Notes under the pieces: generated by a model
The model's input: only the letters and a program-made list of their open reading frames with translations
What the model was told of the DNA's origin: nothing
Database searches by the model: none
In this document: piece by piece, positions 42,901 through 55,784 of the stretch
Layout: each line of letters starts with the position of its first letter
How positions within the stretch are numbered: position 1 is the first letter of the stretch
Source: Ascaris suum
Lineage: Eukaryota; Nematoda; Chromadorea; Rhabditida; Ascarididae
Length of the DNA stretch: 64,000 bases
Direction of reading: 5' to 3'
NCBI GenBank assembly: GCA_013433145.1
Contig: CM024181.1
Span: 3,162,001 to 3,226,000 of the forward strand
Made by a program: the position numbers and the translations under genes

Positions 42901-44695
42901 TTCTTCGCAAACATAAGCACATCTTGACAGCCTTTTGATAGGGTGATCTCGGGAGCATAAAAGGCGCCCTCTCTTTACCTTCTTGCAAGGAACATAAACA
43001 CTTCGGCATGCGCACCCCCTCCCCCATGTCCCACCCCCTTTCCCTCCCTGCCCCCCCCCCCCCCCAATTCGTCATGAGAATAGCGAAATGACAGCCGAAG
43101 TACTTTGAATGTAACTGAATAGCAGCAAAAACTGATCATATCAATAACTTCCACTGATTAATCACCGCGTTTTCTTACAGTTAAGATAATTCCTAAATTA
43201 TTGCCACAAATCTCAGTTGAAAACAGTGAAAAGATATCAAAACAATTCCAAATTGAATTCATATTTAAAACTGAAACCAACCGGATCATCAATTGATGTA
43301 TAAAGTTGAGCAAGAGTCAATGCAATAGAGCTCTGACTGGAGTTAATAATTTCGGACTTACTCCAAGAAGTGGAATGTCCATCCAAATAAAGAAATGATA
43401 ATCCTGAAATCGGTGAACGACTGCCCTCGACCACTGGTAGTTTATAACCAATAAACCTGTAGTAAATATTCGATTCATTCTGTTCTATTATTTATAATAA
43501 ATTTATCCTGTATTAATTAATTAATTTAACATGAATAACAACGTAATTTATGATTTGCGAAAATAAAATGCAATGAAAATGTAAAAATAAACTTATCAAT
43601 TATTGAAATTTACTCACTACCTTAAAAGTTTTGAGAAGAGATGAAAAGAGAAACAATCAGAAGCACATATGCGTAAATATTACTAAAAAGTTATAGAAGT
43701 AATGAATGGAAATAAATTACTTCCCTAAGTTTTTGTAATTGCGTAATCAACTTAACACATCGTTTCATCAGGTAAGCTACAATCGACTCTATAGTAATTC
43801 CAGGGTACATATGATTATATTTGATAAGGATACAAGCCAATTTTTAATGATAGTGACGAATTTTCCATGCATTAGGAGTCTCCTTCTGTTATTAATCGTG
43901 TTTCATATGCTACCGGCTGACTACTGGCGCTTTCTCTTTCAATAATTTTTTCAAGTGCTCTCTTTTATTGATAGGCGATATATGTGGTTGTTTGCGTAAT
44001 TTATATTTACTCGGTCTTTTCTGTGTCTTTTATTTCGATTATGAAATACGTTTTTGTCGATTCCAATAAACGTTTGTTTCATTCCATTCTAATTCAGAGG
44101 GGAATGGTCGAAAAGTCTCAGTTTGAGGACTAATTTAATTTTTCAACGATGGAGGTGGAGAGGGGTAGAGAAGGGGTTTATTGGAAAGAAATTTACGACC
44201 CTTAGTTAGACCGAAGCATAAGGATCTATATAACAAACAAATGGATGATATCCTTCAAATAAGAATCCATCAAAAATATTTTCAAATCACCAGAAATAAA
44301 TGAGCCAATAAGAACATCAGAGGAGCAAAAACGGTGAAGGCAACAAGAACTGTGTCCCTCTATTATATACCAATCAAGAAAAAAAGGTACATACCGTGAT
44401 GCTTCAAAAGTAAACCCAAAGTTTATATAGCCTGTAATTTTAACAGGGATGGGCTTATGCCTAAAAAGGGAGAACATCAATGTCGGTAATTCCTAGAATA
44501 TCAGTAACTGAAGAAGGATATGAGAGGTTGTATTATCCAAGAAGGAATAAGTGGGATATACGTTCAAAGGTTAACGATATCTGTTCTTTACCAATCAACT
44601 GAAGCACCCTTGGAATCACGACAAGAGATTGAAGCCGATATCAACCAAACCGAATTGAGTATTATTAATATACGTTGGATTGAAGATGCCCACAT
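39919..44695 (-). CDS. Deoxyribonuclease II (acid DNase, NUC-1/CRN family)
   Basis: Seven exons with matching phases: 44695-44592, 43456-43282, 42815-42584, 42283-42080, 40913-40807, 40253-40128 and about 40077-39919, giving about 368 residues (family usually 350-380). Exon 1 starts MWASS, has a hydrophobic signal peptide (residues about 8-22) and then [11 protein letters not shown], the conserved N-terminus of mature DNase II. The two HxK motifs of the family are present: RGHAKGV in exon 3 and DHSKWAV in exon 6, each providing a catalytic His. Other family blocks are [53 protein letters not shown] and CIGDINRQ. The enzyme cuts DNA at acid pH in lysosomes or outside cells. In C. elegans, relatives degrade apoptotic and ingested DNA. 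The last exon is the least certain: its frame lacks the usual RGGG motif but does give [11 protein letters not shown]. Confidence 0.9.
43051..43065 (+). repeat. C15 homopolymer in a DNase II intron
   Basis: Fifteen consecutive C within a C-rich patch (43010-43065), between DNase II exons 2 and 3. On the transcribed strand of the gene this is a G run. Confidence 0.9.
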
Positions 44696-44699
44696 CTTA

Positions 44700-46825
44700 T
44701 CACTTCTGCAACAATATTCTTCAACTATAACACTGTAATCCCATTTATGAAAGCATACTTATCGTTCGTATTGAGCGCTAATTTTTCAGCGGGTAAGGAC
44801 CGAATAGCGCCCTAATCACTCCACTTCTTATGTCCATTATAATACAGCGATATCTAACATTTTATAACATTTATTGATAAGTTTAATTACTATACAACTA
44901 ATATCACAAAAAAGAGTACATTTGATTATTATGTAAAGAGTAAATTATTAATATCACAAAATGCGTCAAGTAAAAGCAACGATCCCTTCTTATTAAGGGC
45001 ACCCTAAGTGATCAAATGCCGGACAGCAATCGACCCATCACCTCCTTTGAGGCTTTCGTTCTCTGAGTACACTCATCCCCCATCTGCCTCAAGTATCATC
45101 CACCCCCTTCCCGCGTCTAGTCTACCAGTCCTCACCTTCACCACAGATTGTTGGGTGGAGTCAAGATAGTGCAATCAGTAGCTCCATCGCATTTGAGGAT
45201 TTCAGTCCATGTAGTGAATCGCCAGATATGCGTTCAAGATGCTAAGCTCTTCATTCGATTAGTGATGGTCTTATGTGCTCGTTTACTTACTTGACTCGAG
45301 TGTGTAAAGATGATGACGGGGGATGAAGAGGAGAACGGTCCTCCCTCTTAACTAATCAGGTTTAGCAAAACCATTTTTCGCGATTAGTGCACATGTTCAT
45401 ACCACCTAGTGAAAAGGTACTATGTAGTTCACAACCGAAACTCCTGCTTGGGATCCATCTGCACAAATGTAACCACAAGAATAAATGCAACCTTTCCCTT
45501 ATCAGTGATACTCACCATCTAACTGATCACCACAAAATGGAAGATATCCCTCTCAAAGAGGTATCTTTCTAGTGCTACGTTCGTTCAATATTTACGCCTC
45601 TTGCAGCGCTCAGATAATATAACACCCCTTGCAGCATTAAGATTAAGACAAGTAATTCAAGTATACCTTACACTTGCTCTCTTCATGCCCACGAAAATGC
45701 ATTCTTCCCCTTGCCACGTTTTACATTCAAATCGTTTTGTGCATTAAACATTTCTTTACTTAATTTTATGCTTTCATCAACCCATACCTTAGATTAGGGT
45801 CAGGCAATGCATGCAAAAACGAAACTAAGGATATGAAATTTAAAAAAAGAAAACTTCCCAGTCATTCCATTTTTGATTCATTCAAGTTTCCCATGGAACA
45901 ATTTCACTTGCACGTCGAGTGAAAAAAAGACGCAGAAGTAACCGAGAAGTCACAATCCACCGATCACGAAGGATTAAATCGGTTTTTGTCGCGACTACTA
46001 CCCAATCCAATCCACAAGATCACATGATGCAGCACTCCATTAACACGTGATATTTCAGCAATAGAACGCCGCACAACGAATAATTGAAACTGACATGAAA
46101 AAGAGCGAAAAAAAATCGTTTTATTTTTTATTTCTTGAACATCACTTAAAACAATCAAGAAGAAACAAACAGATGAAAACGTAGGAATCAATAAACATTA
46201 AGAGAGAGAGAGAGAGTAAAACAAATCAAAAAGTTCAATATTCAATATAACAAATGCCAAAAATCGAAAAAGGTGAACGAAAACCGCCAAAATCGATTAA
46301 AGACATCATCGCCACACCGTCACAGACACCTTCATTACCTACAACAGTACCTTCGTAATCTTTAACAACACCTTCATTAAATTATACATCTTCTTATCTC
46401 AGCCAGCACCTTAGTGAAAATAAAGCAAATGCAATGCAATCAATACAAAACTGTTCTCGAATGAAGGCACTGCTGCAGACAGCAACGAAACTTATGTTCA
46501 TCATCAATAAATAACAGAAGACAGTTCGACCAAACTTTTTCACTTTTCTGCTTCAACTCTCATTTATTTTTTTACTCATCGAGTCCTTCTATTAATTAGT
46601 CAGCAAAAGTGTATGAGTCATCAACCATCAACCACTATCACCCAAAAATCAAAAGCGAATAAACTCGACCCGAGCTTCCTAAAAAAATTGCGTTGGTAAA
46701 CCACAGCAGCCATCTGCGAGTCATTATTTCCTCATCAGCAAAACTGCAAATCATACAAACCCGAGACCACCCTAGCTATCCAATTCGTGAGCAAAACCGC
46801 TCCAGTCATAATAGCATAGCACCAC
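44700..46825. other. Spacer between DNase II and IWR1
   Basis: About 2.1 kb between the IWR1 stop and the DNase II start. Contains an (AG)8 tract at 46201-46216 and probably the DNase II promoter. Minus-strand frames here (for example 45964-46191) have no family resemblance. Confidence 0.5.
46563..46568 (-). terminator. Candidate poly(A) signal of IWR1
   Basis: AATAAA on the minus strand about 260 bp after the IWR1 stop codon. Confidence 0.35.
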
Positions 46826-46829
46826 GACG

Positions 46830-49800
46830 CTATTGATCGCTGTCGGATCCATAAAAATCGCATTCGTCAAATCTTTCATTCAGATCATCAGAATCGCTAC
46901 TACGTTCATCATCCGATTCCTTTAATTAATTATAACATCCGTAACAGAGTCAAAGTAAGATTCATGAAGACGTCGACACATTAATATCCATGGAGGAGAT
47001 CCAAAAATACTACTCCAAGACAACCAGCCCTTTGTCCCCCTCACCCTACTAAGACACGATTCACATCAAATTCCGTCTCAGACACACAGTTCTCATTCAC
47101 CATAAATGCCCATCAACTCAAAAAGGACTCCTTTCAGCCTTGCAGAAATGAGCACATTTAAAAGGATAAGCACTACTTTGCAACGCCAAATTGCATGGTA
47201 TGGTTGTTAGTCCACTATGGAATTGCCATTATGATTACCCGAAGAATGGGCACTAGGGATATGCAACGCTTTTCAAATACAGATATTCCGGGAAATGATG
47301 GATCCCTGGACTCTGAATCGGAATCCCGACGGTCCTAACACGCACTTTCAAGCTTCAAAAGCCAGAGCTCATGCAAACATCACCAAAATCGCTGGGCCAG
47401 AGTGTAGTCAGAATTCACCGATGTCGAAAAACTGAACGTCGAACAACAAAAAACAGAAAACGGCTCGCTAACCTGGGTGTCTTCATCATCCGGATAGTCG
47501 TTCCGCCAATTATTTTCGTCATTTGAATCATCCTCGTCATCGGCTTCTACACTACTCTCCGTATCATCACCGTTAAAATAGAGTTCGATGTCATGCTGAT
47601 TTGCGGGTCGGATCTGAACGAGAAGTTGCTAAGAACTAGAGTATCGATTCATAAACAACTAAGCACCCGAACAGCTTAATTAGCACCCGGGCTTTATTCC
47701 ACTTGGTAACCTTTGCTTCTGAAAACATTCGTCACACTTAATGCACAATGTAACCCAATACTGCTCTAGGCCACCACAATACATTAGCTCCGATCGGCAA
47801 GATGCTTTAACAAGCGTCGCAAATTTGCATATTCAGCAAATACTTTTACTATAAGGATTTTCATCAATCATTATCTTTTTTTAAAAGCCGACACAATATA
47901 CCGGAGAATGAAACTGATCATACGAAATAAGAAAAGGGTAAATTATTGGCAAACGATCACTGATAGAATTACAACCCTCAATTTATTCTTCCAGCGCTCT
48001 ATTACTCTCACCAATGGGGAAAAAATAAATAAGTAAAGAAGGTGAAATACATCGGACAAATACAACAATACAAATATTTCGGTGAGAGGTTTTTAAAATA
48101 TATACCAAGAGACGATTAAATACCTCAAGATCTTCAGAAGTGCATATCACAGCTGCCGGATTCCAATAAAAATCGAACACATAATCAGCCTGAAATTTGA
48201 AAAAAATTTTCTCAGAAATTTTTCCAAGAAAACTCACCCTACTCTTAAGAAACCGGATAAAACCTTCAAATGGCTATAAAATTTTACCACTGTGCGTGCT
48301 CAACGACTATCAACAGTACAAGTTTCAAATATGTAATATCACGATCGTTGGGAGAAATTAATGAAAGCTTGATGAATAAGCCGGCTGTCACCATCATTCG
48401 TTACTATAATAAACACAAAGTTAATCCATATTCCTATGCAGCTCAACTAAAAAAATACTTGAATCAGCATCACATCCAAAACTGAGTTCCTATAGAATAT
48501 AACTACACATGCTCAAATTCCCCGCTATTATGGTGATCATCCAAACCTCACTTGAGACCTCACAAGGAAACAGAACAACCACAATCAATCCTCAACTGAT
48601 CCCATCTGTACCTCACCTCAACTGAAAACCATCCTAAGAAACACACCTCAGGATATAAGTCTGAAGTGCTGATGGTCGCCATCGGAATCCCGTTAAGTGT
48701 TATTTGATCCATCTTTTTAGGCGCGTGCATTTGCGGTACGCCACCTTCACCTACAGCATCACAAAATGCGCCCAAATATTGCTGTTCATCTGAAGTTGCG
48801 TTGTCTTCGCAAGTATCCATTTGCACATCAGTCTGCTCAGATGCCTTCGTCGGATCAAAATCGATCACGTTGGCACTTGAAGGAAGTCCATCAATTGCAC
48901 TTATTTCCTTAAAAAAGTGCCGGTTCCCAATTCCATGAATACGAAGCGAAGTGCAAAATCAAGGATCCGCTCGAATTATATCCCAACAAAGATTTTCTGC
49001 CACACAAAAAAAGAGCCTAGAACTATGTGTCCGACTTCGTGAAAATAAAACAGCTCACAAACTTGACAGCTTTTTCTTTTTTAAAAGTCACTTATTGCAA
49101 CTTTCCCCCGCTTCTCATTTCGCATTCTTTGCGAGTACGTATGAATGAAAAACGCTGAAGACAATAAGACAGCTCTGAGAAACGCAAAAAGCATTGAATG
49201 CGGATTATCGAAAAATGTGTTACTCAAATTCTTGCATGTCCTTAAACACCTCATATGATAATGCTCTTTAGCAGTGAAGTACAAGACATGACTGTCACCT
49301 ACATCTACCAAAGGAAAAAAAATGCCCCAACACAATGTGGTTGCCGTTGTAAGCCAATTCTCACCAAAAATATGTTATGCAAAGATGCAAGGATCGAGAC
49401 GTACCACAAAGAGCAGTTAGCTAATTAATGACACACATTGGATTAGACATCTTTCCCACCTTTGCCTTCCAAAATGCAAAAACGATGGCGAAAAATGTAA
49501 TGCCCGCAATTGCTCGACTAAAAGAGGGTAATAGAATTCTGCGATAATTATAAACCAATTCACTTAACCATAAGTTCCAAAGAAAAACTTCACTGCTCTC
49601 ATTATTTTCTCAAAACAATGCCTTAATATAGGGCTGTTATCTACAAATATTATTTATTGAAAAATAAAAGTGCTCGCAATAAGGATGTGAAATTTACGGG
49701 TACGGACGAAGTGCCGGCTAGTGAATAAAGCACTGTTGTAGCATCTTTTCCCTCAGGGCGGCCTTGACGCGATCTCTTCACCGAAACGACGAGTGCTTCA

Positions 49801-49883
49801 TGAGGATCGGCGGTACGCTTCCGACGAATACGTAACACAGTAGCCGCCATCTGAGATGCAGAGGGGCCACAACTGTTTTCCAT
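46830..49883 (-). CDS. SLC7A6OS: IWR1/SLC7A6OS, RNA polymerase II nuclear-import factor
   Basis: Five exons, 49883-49698, 48907-48647, 48189-48124, 47613-47473 and 46919-46830, all in phase 0, give 247 residues. Exon 1 carries the family N-terminus TVLRIRRKRTADPHEALVV (residues about 15-33). Exons 3-5 carry the Iwr1 domain: DYVFDFYW, then an acidic stretch with DDSNDENNWRNDYPDDE, then SDDERSSDSDDLNERFD. The end reads YGSDSDQ. Iwr1 binds assembled RNA polymerase II in the cytoplasm and directs its import with karyopherin through an N-terminal nuclear localisation signal (knowledge from yeast). Exon 2 is less conserved, and its acceptor (ACTTTTTTAAG) was chosen because it alone keeps phase. Met at 49850 is an alternative start. 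The gene begins 116 bp downstream of the RPB11 stop on the same strand. Confidence 0.88.
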
Positions 49884-49999
49884 TGTTTTATAAAAGTTTG
49901 GAGGAAAAAAACAAAGGTGAAATTGAACCTAACGGAACGAAATAATTTTCCAAAAACACGAGAAAAATGAAATAAAGCAGGATGGATTTCAAATGGTGG
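49884..49999 (-). promoter_or_regulatory. RPB11-IWR1 intercistronic spacer with possible trans-splice acceptor
   Basis: 116 bp separates the RPB11 stop from the first IWR1 Met. On the minus strand it contains TTCCGTTAG ending at 49929 and a T-rich tract (TTTGTTTTTTTCCTCC), as expected for a spliced-leader acceptor. No AATAAA was seen in it. Confidence 0.5.
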
Positions 50000-51778
50000 T
50001 TACTCGTTCGTTTCACGGCGTTCCTTTATTGCGTCCTGCAAAATGTTCAATTGAAATATATCTCTAAGACTGTCACTGATGGAAATACTCGTTTTCTTGA
50101 AATTCGAAAAATTGAACTCTCTCAAAAAACATAACCGATAAAAAATTTGTTAAGCAATGATGCATCTTAACAAAAATATTAGAAAGCAGGAAGGAAAGAA
50201 AAAAGACTGAGCGCGCTAACCCTGAACCTCTCCTCAAACAGAGAAAGCTCTGCCATAAGATCAGTGATCGCACTCGTCAACGCGTCCGACGGCGACGTAT
50301 CTGATGTGGTCTGTATACGGAGGATGAATTTGTGCTCTAATGGATGTGGATTCTTGTAGCCGGCGAATAGCACTTGAGGATCCTTGAGCAACTGGCTAAA
50401 TGAAAGACGATAAGGAAAGCGGCAAGAGATGAAGTTACAATTTATTCTTTGAAATGTAAAACATTCCTTCAGTAGTTCATTCAGCTCTGTTGTTCACTAA
50501 AATATTATATCCTTACAATTATTTAATCATAAGTTATCTCACATCATAATATAACATCGCACCGTGGCACATTGGCATTAAAAATATTATTTGATCAATG
50601 GCTTCTTAAAATCGGTCCAAACTCAAGAGCGATGTCTACCGAAAATGTGGCTAAAAAATTAAGACCTACAACCGAGGGGGACGTTACTTTTTTTCTCTCA
50701 TTGACATTCAGCTACTCCTGTACCTTATGGTATTTGTTGGATTCTAAATTAGATGGAACGACGAGATAGTTACGAGAGAGGAAATTACAGAACGCATGTT
50801 TAAGTTAGCCTAAAACAAGAGGGCTGTGTATAGATTGCTGCTAAGCGAAACTTGAAAACAAAGAAGGGAAAAACAACTTCCGCTCAGAGATTCGGTGGCT
50901 CCTTGGCTGAAGAAGAATGACAGAGTTAACGGGAAGAACCTCACAATCACTGCCTCGTTTAAAAAAAACTGAAGAAATGAATTCTCCATGCAATGTCTAC
51001 GGTAAGGCCAGTTAGATTTAATGGGAGGGAGAGGTCGCGTGAGAAAAGGGAGAGGATGGAAAGAGAGGAGAGAAGGCCTGCTTGAGCAGGAAAGGGGCCC
51101 ATCGCAAATACATGTTGTCAGCAGTGCATGAGAAGAGGCTATCTGGTCAGCTTAAAAAACTGAACAGGTAACAAAACGAAACCATGCGGGTGACCATGGC
51201 CCTGACTCGGCCAATTATCCCAGGACGTGGTCAAATTGGAGCCAACGCTATGCATGTGGTCTCAACTACCATCTTTCTTCCGTCTTTTCACAGAAGAATA
51301 AAGGACGTTTTGAATAAGAAACAGGATTACTGTGAATCAAAGAGGATGACTGAAGATTTGGATCACAGAAATGAAGCAAAATTAACGAATGACCAGTGAA
51401 GAGCCTGGAGGGCAATATGTAAATCGAATATTGCGTGACAATTAAACAAGAAAAGTAAACAAACGAAATGAAGCATAAACATAAGTACAAGCGCGAAGAA
51501 ATCAAATGAATATGACGCTAGTGCTCAACAAATAGACCACCGACATAACACTCTAAGCATTCGACTTGATGAATGCTCAAATCAATTGTAAGCATAGCGA
51601 ATGAGAAATTAAAAGACAGCGAATAAGAAACTAACTGTTTGATGAGATTTCCGAGTGTGTGATCCTCCTTATTGATCGTGAAGATCGCCGCGTTTGGTAC
51701 TTTCGTATCCTTTTGGAAAGTTACCTTCTTCTCACCGTCGAAAATCAAAAACGATTCGAACGCGGCTGGAGCGTTCAT
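50000..51778 (-). CDS. rpb-11: DNA-directed RNA polymerase II subunit RPB11
   Basis: Three exons, 51778-51636, 50395-50221 and 50035-50000, give 117 residues, the same length as the human protein. Exon 1 starts [18 protein letters not shown] after an in-frame TAA directly before the ATG, and ends within the near-invariant [10 protein letters not shown] block (residues 35-44). Exon 2 gives [20 protein letters not shown] followed by [17 protein letters not shown]. Exon 3 gives [11 protein letters not shown] and stop. RPB11 pairs with RPB3 through its alpha-CTD-like fold to start assembly of polymerase II. Introns 1 and 2 are about 1.24 kb and 185 bp. Confidence 0.97.
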
Positions 51779-52044
51779 TTACTCGTTACTTTAATAGAAG
51801 AACACCTTTGCTGCAATTACACACTCCAACAAACAAACTCCGTCCAGAGACAAAACACCAATGAACTCAGGAAAACTACGCGATATACTCGAATACGCAA
51901 AATTGGACCGATGCCAGCACCTCGACAAACCTATAACCTGACATTAAAAGATTCAAAAATAGATGCGGTCCATTCTAACAGCACAAAAACCAACTTGATT
52001 ACAGCACAATACCAATAATGAATGGATCGAACCGGTTATGTTAA

Positions 52045-52105
52045 ATGCAAACAAGTAGTGATCGAGAGTTGGATCAAGCAACTCTTGATCACTGTTCGTT
52101 TGCAT
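52045..52105 (+). ncRNA. Candidate microRNA precursor hairpin
   Basis: Left arm 52045-52071 and right arm 52079-52105 form a 27-bp stem with a 7-nt loop. On the plus strand 23 pairs are Watson-Crick, three are G-U and one is an A-C mismatch. On the minus strand the three G-U positions would become A-C mismatches, so the plus strand is the better RNA. Size and shape fit a pre-miRNA. No known mature miRNA was recognised in either arm. A short transposon palindrome is the main alternative. Confidence 0.4.
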
Positions 52106-52109
52106 CTAT

Positions 52110-55100
52110 GAATTCTTGGATTCTTGCCAGATAACTTCATAGTAATTGTGTTGATTGCAATATTGTGAATGAAATATTTTCAAATAATTTGCAGTTTCAG
52201 TGGAAAATATATCAAATAATAAGTTGATACCTCTTTGTTGCAAAGATGTTTTTTCTTCTTCTTTGATATATCATGATTCGCAATCACGATAAAATATTGT
52301 TGAATATCAAAGTTGTTGCATTATTCGATGACGTCATCTAGTTGAGAAGAGTTCTCTGAGTCAAATTTCCTCGTCGGATCATTCACAGATCTAGAAAGTC
52401 GGATTGATAAGAACAAATACTTTTAGAGGTAATGAAAGAATTGATCTACACGCTTTATCTACAGGTATATGCTTGATCTGGCTTCCTATATTCTAGTAGA
52501 ATTTCCTGTGTCTCACAACAAATCGATATGATCAAATAGCTCAATAGAAGTCTTCACACAAGTAAAACACTCAGTGTCGCCTCTTCAACGATCACCTGGC
52601 ATGGATCCCGTTATAGCGAAATTTTAACGCAAATTAACAAGATATACTGCAATTGAAATAGCATAACTTGCTGAAGGTAACATTCGAGCAATTTCGTGAA
52701 CTAAAGTCGCATATAGATTTCGACGATACTTGCGTCAAAACGGATAATTCAAAGGAAGAAATCAATGGTTCCTTAGATTCTTGGCACTCAGATCAAATCA
52801 AATTGGATATTAACTCAAAAATTATTTCCTATATAAGTCTAGTTGCATTTACCAAGAACAAAAAAGATGAATTTCTGGGCAATATTTCAAAACTTCCGTC
52901 GAGAACTTGATTTATTTGATGTTATTTATGTTGTCAATTGGAATAGAAACACATGCTTTCACGCTCAAAACCGAGAAGTAACGACCAGAGCTAAGGATGC
53001 GGTAAAGATGCTTTCTCCTTTCTTCCATTCATTGAGGTGATTCCAAATCTTCCAACTTCCATGCGATACACTGCCAATGGAGAACTTGGTGCATTCTCTG
53101 AGGAAGCGTTTCACAAAGTTGTGCAGTCTTCTCAGAACGTGGGTATTGCAGTTCGCATGTGGCACCTGTATATCATTTTACCTGAAGGACGCGAACTGTA
53201 CTTATCAAAAAAATCTGCATATTGAAGTTGTGGTTGAATTACGGTCACTTGTGCGTAACCTCTACCCGCTACACGAAATCTGCCGCAAGCTTCTGGGTTT
53301 TTAGCTTCAATGTTAAGAGTACATGGGAATACAAGCTCTATATGTGGAATCTCGGTGTTCTTCCGGTGATTGGATACCACTTTTTGTGATTTGTTCCGGC
53401 ACAGCCATAACCGCACATTTACTTGAATTGTAGGTCGCCAACGCGGGAACAAATTTAATCACGATTAGTCGACGAATTAATTCCAACTTGATGAATGGAA
53501 CAAACGGTTAGAAAGAAAAAATTAAGGAAAACATTTCAAAAATTCATTTCCACTTCATAAACGAATCCGAATCATCGAACATAAGGCATCCTTTCTTTGC
53601 AAATAAACATACATTAGATGAAATACATTAAGAAGTATGTAAAATATGGCACCTTTTCGAAATATGGACGACTCTGAAAGAAATTAACAGCGCCCACTGA
53701 ATTCGAATAAAATGAGCAACGTAAGAAGGATGAAACAGCATCAACGACTTGAAAATAAGCGTTGAAAATAATACTCAGCAAAATAAAATCCAAACAATTT
53801 AGCACTATCCAAATGATAACTCGTAAAAGTTGCAATCAGAGGCATTAATCGAGTCAATAAATCGACCATAAGAATGATCAAACTATGAGATCGTCATCAC
53901 CGTGAGAGAAGATAAATCTTGGGGAGACTAGTCTTTAAGATATGGTACGATGAATCGTTTAAGGATAGGATTATCTGAAATGCTAGCATCAGATGTGCCC
54001 AAGACGAAAGCGATGCAATTATGCAATCTATAGAACGCAAATACAAGCAACGTGCATACTTTCTACAGGTATCGTTCCAACCCCGCCACCCTCCCCCTCC
54101 TCCCCAACAATTCGTGAACATCCTTCTTCTAAATCTAGTTCCAATGTGTTACGAAGAGTATACCTCCGACTTTTCTACAACAAATGAGGAAGTTTATTTC
54201 ACAGGTCCAGCATGGGGATTATACAAATCTGGCAAAAAAGGCGAAAGTGCCACGGCGGCGGTCTTTACGTGGCTAATTTTGAAGACTAGGAACCCTGCTT
54301 GATGACAATATCCGCTCAAAGACAGTGGTTTATCACGTGGAAAGCAATATTTCTGTCACGTAATTTCGCAAAATACATTTGTAGAGTATAACTGCCAATA
54401 ATAAAAAAAACAAACAGCTTCGTATTCCAAAAGACGTTTAAAATGAACCGGAAAGAGCGCTTTTCTTGGCAGCATCATACAATTTTCATGAAACACAATT
54501 GTCGCTTTGCTAGGATGAACTTTTTCCGCTGGAAGCTTTCATTTTGATTCTTGATAGCCATTACAGGAGGCAGCACTCCCGCTGCGGTTGCATTCCCCCA
54601 ACCCCACCCAACACTCTCTTACATGTTTAGTCCTCCAAACCCTCTCATACAAGTAACAAAGGTGCAGGTGTCGGCCAATCGTAGAAAGAAATACAGATGA
54701 AGGTACCATCTTTGGCTATCTCAATAAATAAAAGTGCGTAAACCTTTTAACGGAAGTGAATAAAATAATCAACTTATTTCTCAACAGTGAAATAACTCGA
54801 ACCTGGCTGTTTGAAAGACATTCACCTCTCCCTTTCTCCTTCAAATAAATAAAAAGCAATCGGGACCATTCAGGATCGACTATCCAATAAAGCGGTCTTG
54901 AAATGCCGAAAATAGAAAAGGCAAATATGGTACTTCAAATATAGGTAATTTTTGCCCTCTGACGTCGTGTAACGACAATATAAGCGAAAAGAGAAAGAAA
55001 ACAGTTCACTTGGTTGTGTCTACCTAAAATACGCCGATAGTGACATGAGGTAGACACCAGAAGGTAGATTACAGGTGCTGATACCTGTTTCATCTGACGC

Positions 55101-55170
55101 ATTTTTGCGAGGATCGACTGCCTTCTAGCACCACTTAACCTCAATATAAAGATCTGGTTATCATGATCAC
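52110..55170. other. No gene recognised; coding-like patch at 52.67-53.45 kb
   Basis: Between 52668 and 53452 open frames of 60-106 codons lie on both strands: for example + strand TFEQFRELKSHIDFDDTC and - strand PEACGRFRVAGRGYAQV. Composition looks protein-like but frames change often, as in a decayed gene or mobile element. I cannot name a family. A frame at 54021-54302 is probably chance. Confidence 0.35.
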
Positions 55171-55173
55171 CAC

Positions 55174-55781
55174 TTATAAACCAGAAGCATTGCTTTGTTC
55201 CATTGGACGAGCATCTCGTGCAGGTGTCACACGAATTCTTGGCGGTGGAGCTCCAATTCGAGTGCGAGCTTCAGGCTCCTGACATGCTTCCATATCAACT
55301 GGTTCCAATTTAACCTAAACGGTTGTTATGGGAGTTATTATTACAATTACTATTACTACTAACATTGATAGTTAAGACAAATTGCACTAGATAATACTAA
55401 AAATAACAAAGAACATGTTAGCTATTACTGATATCAGTTACTAATATCACTAACCAACAAGGACATCAGTTATTATTAATGCTATTATTTACTAAATACT
55501 CCCCATTATTCTTGGCAACGCTATTTACTGCCAATAAAAGTAGCAGTTAGTAGAATACTGCTAGTACCAACCTGTAGTTGCGCTATAAATAGCACCACCA
55601 TTAGTAGCAGTCGGATAGTAGCACTACTACTGGTAATGACCTAAATAACCATTATCCATTGGACAGCTAGGTCAGAAAGTCATGGGTTACCTTGTTAGCC
55701 AATTTCAACATAGCGTCCTCCATGCCCTCGATGTCTTCCGTTTTCAAGTCCAACACAGTGGGTGGCCTTCTTAGCATCAGC
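55174..55781 (-). CDS. Last two exons of an unidentified nuclear-like protein
   Basis: Exon 55781-55691 (acceptor GTCTAAAG, donor GTAACC) encodes RRPPTVLDLKTEDIEGMEDA and continues MLKLANK. It joins in phase 0 to exon 55314-55174 (acceptor CCGTTTAG). That exon encodes 46 residues: KLEPVDMEACQEPEARTRIG, then a Pro/Arg stretch (APPPRIRVTPARDARP) and stop. Both exons have clean signals and consistent phase. The acidic helix followed by a KLEPVDME segment and a basic disordered tail would suit a transcription-related protein, but no family is recognised. Upstream exons to the right were not found. Confidence 0.6.
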
Positions 55782-55784
55782 CTT

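Noticed and set aside
42317..42938. Plus-strand open frames across 42.3-42.9 kb
   Set aside because: They are antisense shadows of DNase II exons 3 and 4.
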